Assembly: GCA_022539475.1 (NCBI GenBank)
Contig: VCMS01000178.1
Location: 50,407-114,406 of the forward strand
DNA from: Gracilaria domingensis
Taxonomy: Eukaryota > Rhodophyta > Florideophyceae > Gracilariales > Gracilariaceae
DNA length: 64,000 nucleotides
Direction of reading: 5' to 3'
Shown here: piece after piece, positions 32,151 through 42,044 of the stretch
Layout of the letters: each line of letters begins with the position of its first letter
How positions within the stretch are numbered: the stretch's first letter is position 1
Notes under the pieces: model-generated
Database searches by the model: none
Told to the model about the DNA's origin: nothing
Seen by the model: the letters and a program-made list of their open reading frames with translations, nothing else
Position numbers and translations under genes: made by a program

Positions 32151-35100
32151 ATGACGTCGATCTTGACTGTCGCTCGACCTCCTTCTCCCTTCTTACAACC
32201 TTCCCTTGCAGTCTTTGTCGTCGTTTCTCGTTCATTTCTTCTTCCCATGGTCTACTACTGTACACATAAGAAGCGTGGGTGCCCCTTCGTTACTCGCCGA
32301 GGAGTCTTATCTCTTCAACAGCATTTCAACCATTGCCCGTTTCGTCTGAAAGCAGCGCTGGAAGACGACAATAGCCGGCCCATTCGGAGAAGCAAGCGTC
32401 TCAAGCTTTCCGCACCCGCGCCCGCATCTTCCGAAACGGTCACTGCCCCTTGTCGCCTTCCCGAGCCTCCGGTGTCCGAGGACATCGTCGACTCCACTCC
32501 GTGCGCCCCTCCCATTCCGGACACTTCGCATTGTGTTTCTCCTTCCCCGGGTCCCGCGTCATTAGAGCGAGAACACGGAAGCAGTTCCCGCCCAGTGCCT
32601 TCTGAGGAGGCCCTCGGTGATTTGCATATGGATTATCTCACGGTTTGTCTGGCTTCAGTAGCTTCCATCCTTGGTCATCGTGAGGCAGACGAGCTAATTG
32701 GGCTACTTCGGGACCCGCGATTCTCGCAAAAGCGATTCAACGAGACCATAACAAGTTCCAAGCGCTGTACAGAACTGAAGAACGCCATTTTCGAACGATA
32801 CGCCTCAAAGGACGGTTTCAATCGAAGAACTGTCTCGCCAGAAGGATGTAAGTTCAGCGCCACCCTCTACACGAGAGACCCCGTTCAGACACTTGTGAAA
32901 CAGCTCCAGTTGGCTAACAACGAAAACACATTCTTCCACCCTATACCTCAGACCCACTCCACGAAAATATCTCACCCCATGTCCGGCTCTCTCGCAAGAG
33001 ACGCCACCTCAAAACTTAAGGAAATGGTCATGGGCTCTTTGGATAGTAGAATAGTGTGGTACTCCCAAGAAATAAGTTACAGTGAATCTTTCGTAGGTCT
33101 TCTGCAGGTATACACCGATAAGTCTTCAACAACTCTAAAGCAAACATCGGTTACCGCCTATCCTCTTCACCTCATATTTCTCAACTTCTCCGACGAGCTT
33201 CGCCGTAAGTGTATCCGTGATGACCTCACAGTAGTGGCATACTTCCCTACCACACTGATCGAGGTTTCCGCATCTGAAGCAGACGCAATGCCATTTGTTT
33301 CTAGCAAGTCTCTACGCGAGTCCAGGATGCAAATCCTTCAAGAATCTCTTCGTCAAGTCCTGGAGCCCATTCTAAATCTCACGCAGAAAGTTTTTCAGTT
33401 CATCGGGGAAGACAAACTAAGTCGAGTGTGCCATCCTCTGCTTGCAAGTTATTGTGCGGATATTCCTGAGGCTAAGGACATTCTGTCCATTCTTCATGGG
33501 ACCAAAACGGAAAGCCCGTGTCATAGATGCAAAGCCCCTCGCTCATCTTTATGCAGTCCTATTCCCACCTCATTCAACGGACGTTCTCAAAAGCACACGA
33601 AAAGCATCCGAAAGACATACACAGCTATCTTGCAACATGCACAAAAAGACGAGGCGGAAAGACGTCCACGTCGTGCGAGGGAGAGGAGATCTCAAGCGGA
33701 TACTCTGATGCGTTCAAATTCCATATCTCTCATTCCTTCGTTCCTCGAAACTTCCGTAAGCCTTGGAATGATCCCGGGATTGTCTCCATACAGTCTGTTC
33801 TCATTCGAACCATTACAAACTTGCATCTCGGCATCTCAAAGTTGATAAAAACGGCCACAATCGAGAGACTGCAGTCAGACACCTTGTGCACCACAATAGG
33901 AACATCTGCATCGCGTTCATTTCGAACGATACGCACCCAACTCCTCAACCATGCAAACGCAATTCTAGCTGCCATAGAACGCGATTCTCCTGCCAAAGGT
34001 TTACATATCGATTTCTCCACGCAGGAGAAAGGCAAATCTTTGAATGGTATCTTCACGAAAGACGGTCTCCGTGGAATGCTGGAGGCCAAAAACTACAAAG
34101 CACTTGACATGGTCTTTCCCTTCATAGGAGCATTCTTTGACATATGCTGTGGAGAACAGGACGTTGCCCCAATCACAACCGTTTTCTCTCAGTACTCGGA
34201 CTTGCTCTCGACCTTATTCAGATACAATCGTGACCCGTATTGGACTGAAAGCTCTCTCCTGTGTCTTAGTTCGGAGATTGAAGCCTTCAAGCGTTCCGCA
34301 ACAAAGACTCTGGCGGATTTTCATCCCTCCAGACTGGGAACTCTGAAGTTTCATCTTCTCGATCATCTCGTGGACGATATTCGCCGTCTGGGAAGTATCA
34401 AGTACTACGACGCAGGCATATACGAACATGCACACCTGCTATTTAAAAGACACTACAAAAAGACGTCCAGAAGAACAGCAACGGCTGTGGAGGAGACTAT
34501 TCGCTCCATTGAGCACGGACATGTTAGAAAGCAATGGAATGGCAATACTCCTTACCAGCGTAATCCAGGTTTACCAGGAACTTCCACACAGCTTCCTCGG
34601 TTTGCAATGAGAGGGCGTTCTTTCACTTTACGAGCTCTTCAACATTGTGTTTCAAGTATGTCCAGTTCAAAAACATGGACTGCTGTTAGAGAAATGTTCT
34701 CAAGTACGGACACAAGGTCGATTCTTGATCAAATTGGTGAACAGGCCCTTCCTCCTTTCCTCAGTCTCGTGAAAGAAACACTGGATGAGCACTCTATTAC
34801 ATACTTCCCAGAAAAGACAAGGATAACTCTGGTGAATTCGGCCCTCGTGAAAGGCGGTTTCGTTCCGACTCTTGAACACTTCGATTCGTCTTCTAAGGCA
34901 CTTAAGCTGGGACGACCCAAATACCCCATCATCCAACGTGTCTTCGCTTCTCCAGCATTTGGTCCCAGTAGAAAGCCAAAGTTTTCCACTGTATTGGTAA
35001 GCGGAGAAGATTCAGAGACTTGGGTTGCCCAGGTAGTCGCTCTGATTCGAATATCTCTCCTTGATTCTGCACTTACCGCACCAGAGGTGGCATTCGTCCG

Positions 35101-35425
35101 GTATTTCGAGGTTTTACCCCCCGCAACAAACATCGACCACATATTGAAATGCATATCTTTACGGTGGGCTACAAACGATGAAAAGAACCACACTCTTCCG
35201 TTCCCTCGTCATTCCAAAGCGGAGACTATCGTAGAGTTAACTCCTTGGTACGGGATGGTTCCCGGCTTCTGCACTACAGGGAACTGTCGATGTTGTTCGA
35301 TCAAACTACCCTGCCCACCTTTTTGTCCTCCACTTCAATGGTTTCAACACCGATTCTACATCAATCGATTCTATCATGATTCAGATGAAGGACCAACTGA
35401 GCACGTTGATCTTGTACAGCCTTAA
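32151..35425 (+). pseudogene. Plavaka-like (CMC superfamily) transposase, one frameshift
   Basis: Two overlapping frames (32151-33845 and 33527-35425) together give a protein of about 1,080 residues. The N terminus has a single zinc-finger-like CTHKKRGCPF with a paired H/C. The first frame holds the family core: YTDKSSTTLKQTSVTAYPLH, LIFLNFSDELRRKC, then CHPLLASYCADIPEAKDILS and SPCHRCKAPR, the signature of Plavaka transposases. The second frame continues with LHLGISKLIKT, HLLDHLVDDIRRLGSIKYYD and IYEHAHLLFKRHYKK, which match the C-terminal part of the family. The frames switch between about 33640 and 33740. It should cut and paste the element; the break suggests this copy cannot. It points into the element from its left end. 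Confidence 0.75.
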
Positions 35426-35609
35426 ACATTAAGGGCTCCATCCTCTACATGTTCACCTTGTGGTGCCTTTTCTTGTGATCCTGTGTTACTTCCGAAATCG
35501 TTCATGTCCATTTCCTTGAACTCCATATCCCCTTCCTCGCATTCACCAACGAAACAATCGCTAATAGACCCCAATCTTCGGCTCACACTGTCAATAAAAA
35601 ATTGTTCTT

Positions 35610-37142
35610 TCACAGTGAGGTAAAGTCTTCCGTTCGACGGCATTCGATATCCAATGTAGCCTCTCTCATGTCATTACCAAGAACCTTAGTCCAATCTTCC
35701 GTTGTCGTTCCAAAATTATGAAACTCGCTGGAATTGGTCCTCAAGACACGTTGCTTAACATCCCCCAGAACATTCTTTAAACACAGAGGTAGCAGTTGAG
35801 CAAACTTCTTTGTAAACAGTTTCTGTCTCTGGCCACCCCTTGACACATCCGTACTTAGAAGGCTCACAACCGTCAACACCCAAGCGTCCAAACGTGCGAG
35901 CAACAGTATTGTGCCATCTAAAAAGGTGCCCGTATCCTTGTCTTCCACATCATACCCAATAAACTCCTTCAGTACTTGTACCCCGTCACGGTTTTGGAAG
36001 AACAAGTCTTGATCTTCCGTCGGCATATCCTCGACATTGTCCGCATTGGAGTACTTTAGACGAACAAATGGGGCTTTTCTCCGCCATGAAGTGTTCGGTA
36101 CACCATTTTCGTCAAGACGCAGTATGTTCTCCTGCGCTTCCTTCAACTGCATTGTGAGTTCGTCTGCATTCTCTTCTACCAGCTTTGTTCTTCTCCAAAT
36201 CAGATCGTACCCCAGGAGCAGAAATAGTTTATCCCTCGTATTTCTCTTTCGAACGCCCACGACGTCACTCATGGTCTGCCGCATTCTCTGCCTAAGGCAC
36301 ATATCTGCACATAGTTCCAGTATACACCTGTCGGTAAGAGATGCTTTTCTAATACCTTCCCAGCTCAACTCCTTCAACTCGCTTTCAACCATTTTCTTCA
36401 GCAAAGCATCTGGCCCCCCCTCTACCGACGGTGTGAACATGCCAAAACTGCCCAAGAGCTCCACGGGGTTTTTAGGAACCATGTATGAACCACCTTCCTC
36501 CGGCTCAATAAGCCCTTCCCCACTCTCAGTTGCGTCTGCCACCTTCTCGGCACGGTTACCCCAATTTCGGGTGAGCGACTCACCTTCGAGCCATAGCTCA
36601 CTTGTTTCTCTCCTTGCCCACGTCAGCATGTTGTGATACAATGCTCGAGCAACCCCTCGAAACTCGTCGCACACCTCAATTTTATGCTTCTTTAGACCTG
36701 TCTGCCCAGGTTCACCAGCACGTGTACTCCTATCTCCCTCCTGTTTCAGTGCCCCTCTTAGCCCTTCAATGACTAGATCCTTCTCTTCAAGCCTCTTTTT
36801 CAAAGCCGTACTCTGCTCTTGGGCGACCTTCACTAGAATTCCCCGAACCATCAAGTCCTCTTGTAGCGTCTTAACCTTTTCTTTCAAGCAATTCAGTTCA
36901 TTTAAAAGATCAGGTCTGTTCATAGAGCTTGAATTCACACCAGTTTGGATATCTTCCGTTATTTCCCTAGCTTCTTCGGCGACAGGCCCCGGTAATGCCG
37001 CAGGATTCGGTGTTATTTCGTTATCGGAACTATCCTCATGTGCCATAGCCTTAGACACGAGAGGCTGCAGGCGTTCTGTGTCCACCCTTGGCACGGCTCC
37101 GAGCTCCAACTCCCGTATCTGTCCTCCTCCATGGCATGGCAT
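35610..37142 (-). CDS. Coiled-coil protein of the giant element, function unknown
   Basis: A 510-residue frame read leftward. Residues 80-130 are a strong coiled coil (LNELNCLKEKVKTLQEDL; STALKKRLEEKDLVIEGLRG). The C-terminal 250 residues are helical without known motifs. Upstream of 37142, to about 37815, Ser/Gly/Arg-rich coding-like pieces lie in other frames and repeat the motif (P)SGSGQ(E/Q)G, so the real N terminus (perhaps MGITPRKRNS at about 37815) has been lost by frameshifts. It may be an accessory DNA-binding or structural protein; I cannot place it in a family. Confidence 0.5.
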   Translation of the reverse strand: MPCHGGGQIRELELGAVPRVDTERLQPLVSKAMAHEDSSDNEITPNPAALPGPVAEEAREITEDIQTGVNSSSMNRPDLLNELNCLKEKVKTLQEDLMVRGILVKVAQEQSTALKKRLEEKDLVIEGLRGALKQEGDRSTRAGEPGQTGLKKHKIEVCDEFRGVARALYHNMLTWARRETSELWLEGESLTRNWGNRAEKVADATESGEGLIEPEEGGSYMVPKNPVELLGSFGMFTPSVEGGPDALLKKMVESELKELSWEGIRKASLTDRCILELCADMCLRQRMRQTMSDVVGVRKRNTRDKLFLLLGYDLIWRRTKLVEENADELTMQLKEAQENILRLDENGVPNTSWRRKAPFVRLKYSNADNVEDMPTEDQDLFFQNRDGVQVLKEFIGYDVEDKDTGTFLDGTILLLARLDAWVLTVVSLLSTDVSRGGQRQKLFTKKFAQLLPLCLKNVLGDVKQRVLRTNSSEFHNFGTTTEDWTKVLGNDMREATLDIECRRTEDFTSL

Positions 37143-37815
37143 ATCAGATGAATTGGGCCTCGTAGGAGCTGCAAAGGCCCCCGTTCTGGAAAGCGGGGAA
37201 GGTCGAAAGTAACTCGTCTATCAGTTGTCTCTCGATTTCTTATTGTCTTTCTCCCTTGTCCGGACCCATTGCGAGGCATGATACAATTCATAGCGGCCCC
37301 AGTTCTAGAAGACAGGGATGGACGTGACGATCTTAATATACTAGGGCTCTCACGACTTCTCGTCATTGTCCCTTGTTGTCCAGATCCACTGGGCGGCGTA
37401 ACCCGCGCCCCAGTAGCTCCGGTCTTCGATATCGCCGGGGACATGAAGGTTTTGGTGTCATACGAACCTCTTCGGTTCAGTTGTCATGCCCTCCTGTCCT
37501 GACCCGCTGGGCCGAGTTACCTCATCTTCTTGAGGAGCAGAGACAGATGCACGATTTGCATTATCGGCAGTTGACGGCACGACATCGTTCGCTGATCCAC
37601 GAATTCTTGACGCAATCCCGGAAGACGCTCCGCTGCGAGATGGGCGAGAGAGTCCTGTAGAAGGACGCCCACTGACTCTCTCCTTCGTCGAGGACGACTT
37701 CCGTTTAGGAAGTGCGGTGCTTGTAGCCTGATTCGTATCATCCGATGCTCTTCTCTTCTTCTGTCCACTCTTGTTCGCTGCGTACTATTTCGCTTTCTCG
37801 GCGTTATACCCATGC
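37143..37815 (-). pseudogene. Frame-broken N-terminal region of the coiled-coil gene
   Basis: Low-complexity sequence in at least two frames, with PPSGSGQQGT, PRNGSGQGRK and RPSGSGQEG repeated about every 45 residues. A G-rich strand tract (C/G-run at about 37853-37878) precedes it and may mark the promoter edge. Confidence 0.4.
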
Positions 37816-38060
37816 TGTGGAGATAAACAGGGTAATGAAACGAAATTGTTGGGGAGGGGGGGAGGGGGTGGGGGGGGGTGCATGGTTCAGATTTCCGGGA
37901 GACTCCGCAGTTCCTGCTTTTTAGGAATTTGAGGTGCCCAATGGGTCGCAAATATCGCCGTTACAGATGAAGAGCTCCAGTGTACATGTACAACAACGCG
38001 TATTGCAGGCAGCTGCAACACTCACAAGCATATTTACTTTCTATTCGGTACTGAACTCAT

Positions 38061-39903
38061 CTATTGCTCCAATGTCAGAGCCCAGTCCCAGGCGTACTGC
38101 TCTCCGTAGTTGAAATACAACTCTTCGCCCCTCTCAATATCTCTTACTGCTCTACAACGAAGTAGAGCATAGTTAGAAAGGTCGACTTGAACTGTATCAC
38201 GGACTTCGCTTCCACCACCTGCACATTGGCACTTCGAGTCCTGTTTGACCGGGGCTCCGATAAATCGGGATCCCCGGCATGATATCCGGCGTCGTTAATG
38301 TAGCCCCCGATACAAAAAGGCGCCGGGACAATGTAGACTTCGCTCTCCTTTCTATCCTGAGCCTGTCCTGGTCTGTTCCTCAGGTGCAGAAACTCCGTAC
38401 CAGTCACAGTGACCATCATAGAAAACAACTTGTACCGCACTGGAGTTGCTCCGAGACAGCCACTTCCATACGTTAAGTGTCTTTCCTTCCGGTTCGTCAG
38501 ATCCGTGTATACCAAAGTTCCATAGAAATGACAGATAGTTTCCCCAGCCAATATCTTATGTTCCGTGAACACCCCCATACCAGCACGGGGATGTCGAATC
38601 TTAGAAGATGCTATATGTAAGCGATAGCGATTGGCTTCAACAGTCAACAGCATATGCATATCCATAGATTCAGAGCTCCTCGGTACTTCTCCTCCCAAAG
38701 ATCTACAGTACGCTGTCCACACTTCTCGACAAAGTCCCAGTCCTTCCAGTATCTTCCTAGGAACTGAGTAATATGTCCAGGCATCACTTGGTACTGGGGG
38801 TAACCAAATGGAGCCTCCCATTCAAGCCGACCTCGGTCCCGATGTGGAACCCGTTCATAGGTCGTTGAAGCCGCATCCACCACCTCCTGTTCAACCAGGA
38901 TGTCATTCTTCCCCCCGCGAATAACTTCGGCCATAAGAGTCGTTAGATGGTGCTTCGCATGGCTGAAACATGGCCTATTCTTCTCGCACCCCAAGAACTT
39001 CCTATGCTTTGTCAGCGATAGGCACGCCATACCCGTAGAAAAAGTTCCCGCGAACATGTCCATGACAAGATCACCCGGTCTTGTGAAGCGACATATCAAC
39101 TCCTTCATCAACTCCCTCGACTTCTGCTCCGGTCTTATGTACTGCCCACCTGGTACTGAACTACCTGGCTCATGTACCTTCCATGTCAACCACTCCCCCG
39201 CTCTCGGTTTGGCACCCGGTCAATTACATTCCTGTTAGCCGGGAAAGTGAAGGAATGAAATTGTTCTCCTCAAATGGAGTAAGACTGGCTTCCTCCGATG
39301 GTCGCAATCCACGCTTCACCCCATGAACGGCGTACTCCGTTACGGGCTGTATCCCAAACTTCCGTGGATTCCCTCCAACATTACTGCGATCCCGGATGAA
39401 CACCAGTGGATTCGCATCCACTTTAAACGAAGGCATGAGTTCTGGTTTACCTTCGCTTCCAGCTTCATCTTTCGTACTCGCCGTTTCCGAAAGTATCCTG
39501 TGCCAACATGAAACTGTGCCATGGCACAGAATATAATGAAGTGCCCACCTGACCGAAGCGCGGAACTTATTAAGTCAGCCGTACGGATCATGTCTTCCTC
39601 ACTGAAGACATCGTGACCACTATTCCGTTTGTTCCTCTTCCTTCGAGTGTTAAAGGGAGGGTCTGTTAGGACAAGCTGTGCCTCACCCCATAAAATCTCA
39701 CTCTGATTCACAAACGTTTCGTGTGTGTGCCTCAGGTCCTTCATGTCACAGTTGTACGCTACAAAGTGTGACTTTCTCATCCCCTTCCACACCTTGTCCA
39801 TATTCATTCGAAGGAGACTGGATATCCCCTTCATGGGCGGCTCAATACCAGTCTTTTGGATGTTGTAACCGGCAACCCGAGATTCATGCTCCGCAAGATT
39901 CAC
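38061..39903 (-). pseudogene. N6-adenine-type DNA methyltransferase continuous with a SET domain
   Basis: Read leftward across several frame changes, the order is: LVLTDPPFNTRR (the DPPF catalytic motif of N4/N6 amino-methyltransferases, near 39660), SGGHFIIFCAMAQFHV, PLVFIRDRSNVGGNPRKFG, VHEPGSSVPGGQYIRPEQKS, then GDLVMDMFAGTFSTGMAC (SAM-binding motif I, near 39060). Motif order DPPF before FAGT is the beta class (N6_N4_Mtase). About 110 residues later comes a SET domain: RAGMGVFTEHKILAGETICH, GGYINDAGYHAGDPDLSEP, SANVQVVEA and, in another frame at 38061-38150, AVRDIERGEELYFNYG. It would methylate DNA and, if SET is active, protein lysine. At least four frame changes make this copy dead or badly sequenced. 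Confidence 0.78.
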
Positions 39904-41192
39904 CGCTTCTCGAACTCGTCGCTATCGGAGCTCACGAGGTTCATATACTCTCGACGAGGTGGGGGTGGGGCAGACTTGGTCGAAGAAGGTTCGGCATTAC
40001 CGGAAGTTTTAGGGGTTTTCGTCAGTTCAATATCAGGTTTCGCGTGAATGCCGACATGGAACCCTGCCGCATGACGCATATCCTGTATCGGTTTCCATAG
40101 CAACTCCGAAAACTTCTGAAATCGAGCAGGCAACTCACCGGAGTCAGAGCTAGATACGGTATCCATCCGTATCTCCGAAAACTCTATCCAGTTCCTCATC
40201 TGATCAACCCGTAAGCTATAGAGGCTATCGTGGGTGCATATGGTTTCGAGGTCTGTCAAAAACTCCTTAGCCAGTATTCGCAGGTTTGTATCGCATTCAT
40301 CACTCAAGGTCTCCACCGATCCACTAGTACTGCTCTGTGGCACATCCTTTGTGTTGAATCGAGTACTCTGGCTCGGCGGGGCATAACCAGACTCCCGTGT
40401 CTCTAGCGCTGTATACTTCAACGTCTGCATATTCATGTAAATGTATGGTTTCACCATGTGCTGAACGTTCGTGTATCCAAGATGAGCCGCAAAACAACTC
40501 CATGCCCATACGACCTCACTGATAGCGAATCCCAGTCGATCACAGTTGTCTTTGGAGAACGACGTAAAAGTGGGTATGTACACAGATGGTGCATGGTTCA
40601 CTTTTCGTTTCTTTTTCGGTTGTTTCTTCTTCATCATTCGGATGTTGTCGTTCTCTCCCATTATGTGGCCGAGGTATGATAAGTATATAACGACCTCAAA
40701 TGGGTTCACAGCTGTTGGTGGGATGAACACTGTCGTCTTCAGAACCTGCTTTCTCCTGGTCATGAAATAACCAACCAGGCATCGCACCGGTAGGTATATA
40801 CCCATATCCATAGAGAGAAGGAAAAAATCGCGCAGTCTCTGGTCCTCATCCCCGTCCTTCTTGTCAAGAAGCTTCGTTACAAGATATCGCTGTTCCACAG
40901 GTTTGTTATTCACAACACTCTTTCGCAGCTGTTGCAGTGTCAAGTTCTGCAGGTTCTTGGAGTTAGTGGCCTCCTCAAACATCTTCCTTGCCTCCGGAAT
41001 ATCCTTATAGTTCTCGGCGCAGAACTCTATTAACCCTCTAAACCCCACGTCCCGTGGCCGATCAGGGCCTCCATCGCTGTTTGCCAAAGCATCGCGAAGA
41101 ACCAAGAAAAGTCTGACATATGCATGGAACGCCGGAGGCGGAGCACTCATGTCGATAGGATGTATCTCCTCTCCAACATCGGTGGAATCCAT
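39900..41192 (-). CDS. Unknown 430-residue protein, probably N-terminal part of the methyltransferase-SET protein
   Basis: The frame starts at ATG 41192 (or ATG 41150) and stops at 39900, where the methyltransferase frame begins with no ATG of its own. A basic patch KKKQPKKKRKVN (residues 190-200) is a likely nuclear signal. Other parts are helical with no known motif; the tail is Ser/Asp-rich (LVSSDSDEFEKR). Because the next frame opens without a start codon, I think both were one protein before a frameshift. TTTAAA at 41222-41227, about 30 bp upstream of the ATG, would be the TATA-like box. Confidence 0.55.
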   Translation of the reverse strand: MDSTDVGEEIHPIDMSAPPPAFHAYVRLFLVLRDALANSDGGPDRPRDVGFRGLIEFCAENYKDIPEARKMFEEATNSKNLQNLTLQQLRKSVVNNKPVEQRYLVTKLLDKKDGDEDQRLRDFFLLSMDMGIYLPVRCLVGYFMTRRKQVLKTTVFIPPTAVNPFEVVIYLSYLGHIMGENDNIRMMKKKQPKKKRKVNHAPSVYIPTFTSFSKDNCDRLGFAISEVVWAWSCFAAHLGYTNVQHMVKPYIYMNMQTLKYTALETRESGYAPPSQSTRFNTKDVPQSSTSGSVETLSDECDTNLRILAKEFLTDLETICTHDSLYSLRVDQMRNWIEFSEIRMDTVSSSDSGELPARFQKFSELLWKPIQDMRHAAGFHVGIHAKPDIELTKTPKTSGNAEPSSTKSAPPPPRREYMNLVSSDSDEFEKR

Positions 41193-41204
41193 CGCTTCAG
41201 CGCA

Positions 41205-41986
41205 AACAACGGAGGCGAGCCTTTAAATGGCGACTTACGCTGGGCACCCCCGCTTTCGGCAGCTCCTCCCAGCGCACTGCCAGTCTCGTCCGTGTCCGTG
41301 TCCGCTCGGAGCGATAGCGTCGCGTGTCGGCCACGTCGCGATTCGGAGCTATTGCAACGGTCCCGTATTGTGCTAAAAGTCGCGGATCAAGTGGGTGTGA
41401 AGCGCTAGTTTTCTCTAGTTTGATATATGTGCACGGCGTGTGCAGCGAAATCACTGCCGGAAGTGCCAGGGAGGAGTGTTTTGGGAGGTCTCCGGAGGCG
41501 CTGTCAGAAAAATCGTGCCAGAAACGTGCCCGCGAGGCGGGGGGCGGGGGGGGGGTCCGGTCGTGTTAGGGTAGCCTACCCTAACACGACCGACCCCCCC
41601 CCCCCCCGCCCGCGGGCACGCTTCTGGCCACATTCCGGTGCCTTCCCGGGACCTCGCCAAAACACGCCGCCGCGCAGTGATTTCGCTACACCCGGCCGCC
41701 GGTACGTTGGCGCCGCTGTCCACGTGTATTGCGGGAGTAGGCTGTACATGGAAGTGAATGAGTGTACTCTTGACTACTATGCAAAGCATTTGAAGAGCAT
41801 GATTAGAGAACGCGACCATTGCTCGCGTGAGTCATCATTGCGCGAACTCCACGACTCTAAAGCGTACAATCAGTGTGCGAGCGGCCACGGACAGGACACG
41901 GACGAGACTGGCAGTGCGCTGGGAGGAGCTGCCGAAAGCGGGGGTGCCCAGCGTAAGTCGCCTTTAAAGGCTCGCCTCCGTTGTTG
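41205..41986. promoter_or_regulatory. Bidirectional promoter built as a 0.8-kb inverted repeat
   Basis: The left arm (41205-41574) and right arm (about 41576-41986) are inverted copies; the outer 110 bp of each arm are almost identical and each contains TTTAAA (41222-41227 and 41963-41968) pointing at one of the two divergent genes. At the centre, 17-bp arms CGGTCGTGTTAGGGTAG and its complement meet around a single C at 41575, flanked by long G and C runs. The inner core contains TTAGGG/CCCTAA. The duplication would give the methyltransferase-SET and ParB-dioxygenase transcripts the same control. The centre is close to the midpoint of the whole element. Confidence 0.75.
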
Positions 41987-42044
41987 TATCGTCCAGAGCG
42001 AGCGTATTGTTGATATACACCTTTCACTGCAATAGCTGTTCAAC

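Noticed and set aside
41558-41592. Interstitial telomere array
   Set aside because: Only one TTAGGG per arm is present, so it is a telomere-like core of a palindrome, not an array.
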